Assembly (NCBI RefSeq): GCF_007992835.1
Contig: NZ_BKBA01000003.1
Location: forward strand, 124,001 to 188,000
Reading direction: 5' to 3'
Source: Knoellia locipacati
GTDB lineage: Bacteria > Actinomycetota > Actinomycetes > Actinomycetales > Dermatophilaceae
Length of the DNA stretch: 64,000 nucleotides
The notes under the pieces were generated by a model. That model searched no databases. It saw nothing but the letters and a program-made list of their open reading frames with translations, and had not been told where the DNA came from. Made by a program: the position numbers and the translations under genes. The stretch's first letter is position 1. Each line of letters opens with the position of its first letter. Shown piece after piece: positions 60,868-64,000 of this stretch.

Positions 60868-60901
60868 CCTCGACCACTCCCTCTTCACTCGACTGCGGTT
60901 C

Positions 60902-60916
60902 GTAAGGACTCCTGAC
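60902..60916. promoter_or_regulatory. ROK-type operator 1
   Basis: gtaaggactcctgac, an imperfect 15-base palindrome centred on AGGANTCCT. With its flank (ttcgtaaggactcct) it repeats in inverted orientation as operator 2 with one mismatch over 15 bases. Upstream of the DUF1479 gene. Confidence 0.6.
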
Positions 60917-60953
60917 TGGAACCCGTTGCGCCGATCGTAGCGGCGACCTCTGC

Positions 60954-60974
60954 TAGTTTGCAAGGAGTCCTAAC
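60954..60974. promoter_or_regulatory. ROK-type operator 2 with -10 element
   Basis: gcaaggagtcctaac (60960-60974) is centred 58 bases from operator 1. It immediately follows a TAGTTT -10 candidate (60954-60959), so a bound regulator would cover the predicted start of its own transcript. Confidence 0.6.
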
Positions 60975-60987
60975 GAAAGGCTGGTCC

Positions 60988-62190
60988 GTGACCGTCGACC
61001 TCCCCTCGCTCGACCTGCTCCGCTCGCTCAGCGACCGGCACGTCCTCGCCGCCGTCGCGAGCGCGGGCCAGCTCACCCGCGCCGCAGCGGCCACGGCGAC
61101 CGGCCTGTCAAAGCCCACCGTGTCCCAGAGCGTCGCCCGCCTCCTCGAGGCCGGGGTCGTCGTCGAAGGCGAGCGCGCCTCGGGCGGGCGTGGCCGGGCC
61201 GGCACCTACCTCACGGTCAACGACGCGGCCGGCTGCGCGCTCGCCGTGCAGGCCGGGCCCGAGGGTGTCGTCGGGGAGGTCGTCGCCCTCGACGGCCGGG
61301 TGCTCGCCACGCATCGGCGCACCCTGTCGTCGCCCGTCACCCCGGGCTCGCTCGGTCGCGCCCTGACCGCCGTATGCCGTGCGCTCACCTCCGACTCCCC
61401 CGGACCGGTCCGTGTCGTCACCGTGTCCGTCGCCGACCCCGTCGACCGCCGCACCGGCCGGGTGGTCGAGCTGCCCGCCAGCCCCTTCCTCGTCGGCGAG
61501 CTCGACCCCGTCCGGCTCCTCGCCAAGGTCGTCCCCGTCCCACCGGTCGTCGACAACGACGTCAGCTGGGCCCTGCTCGCCGAGCACACCGAGGGCGTCG
61601 CGGTCGGGGTCGACGACGTCCTCCAGCTCCACCTCGACGAGGGCATGGGTGCTGCGATGTGGGCCGGTGGCCGACCGCTGCACGGCGCCCGCGGCCTTGC
61701 CGGTGAGGTCGCCTACTCGCGCACCTCGGTCCCGACCCGGGGCACCCGGGGCACCCGGGGCACCCGGGGCACCCGGGGCACCCGGAGCACCCAGGCCACG
61801 TCTGCCGCTCCCAGCGGCACGCTCATGGAGTGCGTCGCCTCGCTCGGCTACCTCCGCGAGGGCAGCAAGGCCATCGAGGTCGAGTCGCTGCTCGAGGACC
61901 TCGACCGCGGTGCCGGCCAGGCCAGGCGCCTCGCTGCCGCCGTCGCCGAGGTCGCCCGGGCCCACGCCTACCTGCTCGACCCGGAGCTGGTCGTGCTCAG
62001 CGGACGCTGGGGACGGCATACGGAGGTCGTGGAGGCGGTGACCACCGCGCTCGCCGACGCGGGAGGCGTCGCCACCACGGTCGAACGCGCCGGCATCACC
62101 GACGACGCACCCCTCACCGGAGCCCGGATCCACGCTCTCGGCGAGTTGCTCGCAACGTGGTCCGCGCAGCCGGGCACCGTGTCAACATGA
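60988..62190 (+). CDS. ROK-family transcriptional regulator
   Basis: 400 residues. N-terminal winged helix (LTRAAAATATGLSKPTVSQSVARLLEAGVV, about 24-53), then a sugar-kinase-like ROK domain with VVDNDVSWALLAEH and LDEGMGAAMWAGGRPLHGARGLAGEV. The zinc-binding CXCGX4CXE cluster expected after the GEV segment is missing; in its place is a TRG tandem repeat. The GTG at 60988 is preferred over a TTG at 60958 that lies in the -10/operator region. It probably represses itself and the DUF1479 gene. The natural effector is unknown. Confidence 0.87.
   Translation: MTVDLPSLDLLRSLSDRHVLAAVASAGQLTRAAAATATGLSKPTVSQSVARLLEAGVVVEGERASGGRGRAGTYLTVNDAAGCALAVQAGPEGVVGEVVALDGRVLATHRRTLSSPVTPGSLGRALTAVCRALTSDSPGPVRVVTVSVADPVDRRTGRVVELPASPFLVGELDPVRLLAKVVPVPPVVDNDVSWALLAEHTEGVAVGVDDVLQLHLDEGMGAAMWAGGRPLHGARGLAGEVAYSRTSVPTRGTRGTRGTRGTRGTRSTQATSAAPSGTLMECVASLGYLREGSKAIEVESLLEDLDRGAGQARRLAAAVAEVARAHAYLLDPELVVLSGRWGRHTEVVEAVTTALADAGGVATTVERAGITDDAPLTGARIHALGELLATWSAQPGTVST
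61741..61785 (+). repeat. 9-base tandem repeat inside the ROK gene
   Basis: Five perfect copies of ggcacccgg (61741-61785), followed by one or two decayed copies, encoding consecutive Thr-Arg-Gly triplets. Copy-number change would keep the reading frame. Confidence 0.9.
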
Positions 62191-62260
62191 CGCGTATGAC
62201 AGCCGTGTGACACGGGCCACCCCGAGTTGCCAACGGTCCGCGGGCTCCCCTGTCAGAGAT

Positions 62261-62290
62261 TGACGAATGTCCCGGAGGACCGCACAACTA
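62261..62290 (+). promoter_or_regulatory. Candidate promoter of the uracil/xanthine permease gene
   Basis: TTGACG (62261-62266) and ACAACT (62285-62290), 18 bases apart, leaving a leader of about 55 bases. TAGCGT (62290-62295) is an alternative -10. Confidence 0.4.
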
Positions 62291-62352
62291 GCGTCCTCAT
62301 CACCACGACGACGTGACCCCTGCACGCCGTCCGCTGACGAAAGTAGGCACAC

Positions 62353-63864
62353 ATGGCTCTTGGTCTTGGTTGGAAGGTCAAGGAGGGCACGCTCGGGCTC
62401 GATGACGTCGTCGCGCCCGACGAGCGCCTGGACTGGGGTCGCACCGTCGGCCTCGGCGCACAGCACGTGGTCGCGATGTTCGGCGCCACCTTCGTCTTCC
62501 CGCTGGTCATGGGTCTCAACCCCCAGCTGGCGATCATGATGAGCGGTATCGCGACCATCGCGTTCCTGCTCATCGTCCAGGGCCGCGTCCCGAGCTACCT
62601 CGGCACGTCCGCCGCGTTCGTCGGTGGTGTCGCCGCCATCCGCGCGCAGGGTGGCGACTCCTCGGAGGTCACCGGCGCGATCCTCGTGGCCGGTGTCGTG
62701 CTCGCCCTCGTCGGCGTCGCGATCCACTTCGTCGGCTCTGGCGTGCTGCACAAGGTGCTGCCGCCCGTCGTCACCGGCGCGGTCGTCATGCTCATCGGCT
62801 TCAACCTCGCCCCCGTCGTGGCCAACATCTACTGGCCGCAGGACCAGTGGGTCGCCCTGCTGACGATGCTCTTCACGATCGTCTGCGCCGTGGCCTTCAA
62901 GGGCTTCATCAGCCGGATCGCGATCTTCCTCGCGCTGATCTTCGGCACGCTGCTCTCGTGGATCCTCGACAAGACCGCGGGTCAGATCAACTCCGTCCTC
63001 GGTGGCGCCACCGAGGCGACCGACCACTTCCGCTGGAACACCGCGGGCATCGGTGACGCCGCCTGGTTCGGCTTCCCGGCCAAGACGATCTTCAACGCCG
63101 ACGGCACCGAGGTCCCCGGCTGGCACACCCCGAGCTTCTCCACCGCGGCGATCCTCCTCGTGCTCCCCGCCGTCATCGCCCTCATCGCCGAGAACACCGG
63201 CCACGTCAAGGCCGTCGCCGAGATGACCGGCCACAACCTCGACAAGGACATGGGCCGCGCGATCGCCGCCGACGGCGTCGGCACGATCCTCGCCTCCTCC
63301 GTGGGTGGCTCGCCGACCACGACCTACGCCGAGAACATCGGTGTCATGGCCGCGACCCGCGTCTACTCGACCGCCGCCTACTACGTCGCCGCGCTCGTCG
63401 CCATCCTCTTCGGCCTCTCGCCCAAGTTCGGCGCCCTCGTGGCCTCCGTCCCCGGCGGCGTCCTCGGCGGCATCACGGTCGTCCTCTACGGCATGATCGG
63501 CCTGCTCGGCGCCAAGATCTGGAAGGAGAACGGGGTCGACTTCGCGAACCCGATCAACCTCGTCCCGGTCGCGGCCGGCATCGTCATCGGCATCGGTGAC
63601 GTCAAGATGAAGTTCAGCGAGGACTTCACCCTGAGCGGCATCGCCCTCGGCACGATCGTCGCCATCGGCGCCTTCCACCTCGCCCGCTCGATCGCACCCG
63701 CCGACCTGCGCCACCGCGCCGACGGGCACGGGGCCACCGGAGGCACCGCGATCACCACCGGAGACCGCGTCTACGGTGACGAGGACGGCATCGACGACCT
63801 CTACCAGTCCGGCTACCCGGGCGACCCGGGCCGGCGCGACCAGGACCGCGACCGCAGGCCCTGA
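62353..63864 (+). CDS. NCS2-family uracil/xanthine permease
   Basis: 503 residues with about 14 membrane helices. The family start (LGAQHVVAMFGATFVFPLVMGLNPQLAIMMSGIATI), the substrate-site LIAENTGHVKAV and GGSPTTTYAENIGVMAATRVYS are clear UraA/NCS2 marks. Closest in character to UraA-type proton symporters, but neighbours point to a purine such as xanthine as an alternative substrate. The C-terminal ~50 residues are a hydrophilic Asp/Arg-rich tail. A weak ribosome site precedes the ATG; a strong hairpin follows the stop. Confidence 0.92.
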   Translation: MALGLGWKVKEGTLGLDDVVAPDERLDWGRTVGLGAQHVVAMFGATFVFPLVMGLNPQLAIMMSGIATIAFLLIVQGRVPSYLGTSAAFVGGVAAIRAQGGDSSEVTGAILVAGVVLALVGVAIHFVGSGVLHKVLPPVVTGAVVMLIGFNLAPVVANIYWPQDQWVALLTMLFTIVCAVAFKGFISRIAIFLALIFGTLLSWILDKTAGQINSVLGGATEATDHFRWNTAGIGDAAWFGFPAKTIFNADGTEVPGWHTPSFSTAAILLVLPAVIALIAENTGHVKAVAEMTGHNLDKDMGRAIAADGVGTILASSVGGSPTTTYAENIGVMAATRVYSTAAYYVAALVAILFGLSPKFGALVASVPGGVLGGITVVLYGMIGLLGAKIWKENGVDFANPINLVPVAAGIVIGIGDVKMKFSEDFTLSGIALGTIVAIGAFHLARSIAPADLRHRADGHGATGGTAITTGDRVYGDEDGIDDLYQSGYPGDPGRRDQDRDRRP

Positions 63865-63871
63865 GACTCAC

Positions 63872-63909
63872 CGCCGCCCCGCCCGGGGCCGACTCCGGGC
63901 GGGGCGGCG
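63872..63909 (+). terminator. GC-rich hairpin terminator
   Basis: Fifteen-base arms (63872-63886 and 63895-63909) with an eight-base loop, just after the permease stop. Confidence 0.85.
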
Positions 63910-63958
63910 CCATTCCCCCAGAACGCACAGCACGACCAGCAGGCAAGGAGCCCTCCAG

Positions 63959-64000
63959 GTGAAACCCGCACCGTTCGTGCACCACTCCCCCCGCACGCTC
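63959..64000 (+). CDS. Start of probable molybdopterin-dehydrogenase FAD-binding subunit (truncated by window)
   Basis: A GTG at 63959 preceded by aaggag (nine bases away) opens a frame that runs off the right edge after 14 codons, reading VKPAPFVHHSPRTL. That opening (M-K-P-x-P-F-x-x-x-x-P-x-x-L) is typical of the FAD-binding medium subunit of xanthine/CO dehydrogenases. A xanthine dehydrogenase would fit the purine permease and oxamate genes next door. The call rests on 14 residues plus context. Confidence 0.5.
   Translation, partial: MKPAPFVHHSPRTL

Noticed and set aside
61741-61800. Tandem repeat considered as a CRISPR array
   Set aside because: Units are 9 bases without spacers and lie in frame within a ROK regulator gene; no cas genes in the window.

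Overview
The window is about 72% G+C (one sampled stretch outside the sugar island gives 73%). Genes are packed head to tail, many joined by 4-base ATGA/GTGA overlaps, and GTG starts are frequent. There are many leaderless promoters of the TANNNT type, F420-type and mycothiol-lineage gene families, and the DUF4350-MoxR-DUF58-SpoIIM-RDD cluster. Together these point to a chromosomal segment of a high-G+C actinobacterium, probably Micrococcales and possibly Intrasporangiaceae; that placement is inference. I see no tRNA, rRNA, CRISPR array, transposase or phage gene, and no gene-free stretch longer than about 210 bases.

Layout. 1-5.5 kb: envelope cluster DUF4350 (cut by the left edge), MoxR ATPase, DUF58, then divergent SpoIIM and RDD proteins. 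5.5-6.8 kb: a gene for an AbiEi/DUF559 endonuclease-fold protein bracketed by three copies of one palindromic repeat. 6.8-10.8 kb: nucleoside salvage operon (M20 amidohydrolase, cdd, deoA, add). 10.9-14 kb: GbsR/MarR-type regulator divergent from an ABC-2 exporter, sharing one operator. 14-17.7 kb: mannose activation (manC, manA) and an MgtA-like mannosyltransferase. 17.7-23.8 kb: housekeeping genes (D,D-carboxypeptidase, YihY, RNA ligase-like protein, trpS, galK, xthA).

23.8-41.1 kb is a Wzx/Wzy-type surface polysaccharide locus: tyrosine phosphatase, BY-kinase, a complete UDP-diacetylbacillosamine set (pglF-E-C-D), a WbuB-like transferase, the UDP-L-FucNAc set (capE-F-G), and ugd. Between capG and ugd lies a 5.2-kb block of visibly lower G+C with two glycosyltransferases, a flippase and a polymerase, which looks like the exchangeable specificity cassette. 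41-47.5 kb: aquaporin, monomeric isocitrate dehydrogenase, F420-type reductase, GNAT, galE and mdh. 47.5-51.5 kb: a CREST-like membrane hydrolase and a three-gene operon (formylglutamate amidohydrolase, HEXXXH QEGLA peptidase, GshB-like ATP-grasp) that looks like an uncharacterised peptide or amide system. 51.6-54.1 kb: secreted subtilase and folD. 54.3-64 kb: purine/oxamate catabolism (allG, fdrA, allH, divergent PucR regulator), a DUF1479 oxygenase with a divergent ROK regulator and twin operators, a uracil/xanthine permease, and the first 14 codons of what looks like a molybdopterin-dehydrogenase FAD subunit.

The most unusual signal is at DNA level. The octamer GTATGCCG (either strand) occurs about 45 times where about two are expected. 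It appears in several reading frames and in gaps, and three times as inverted pairs forming terminator stems. This copies the behaviour of DNA uptake sequences in Neisseria and Pasteurellaceae, and no such system is known to me in actinobacteria.
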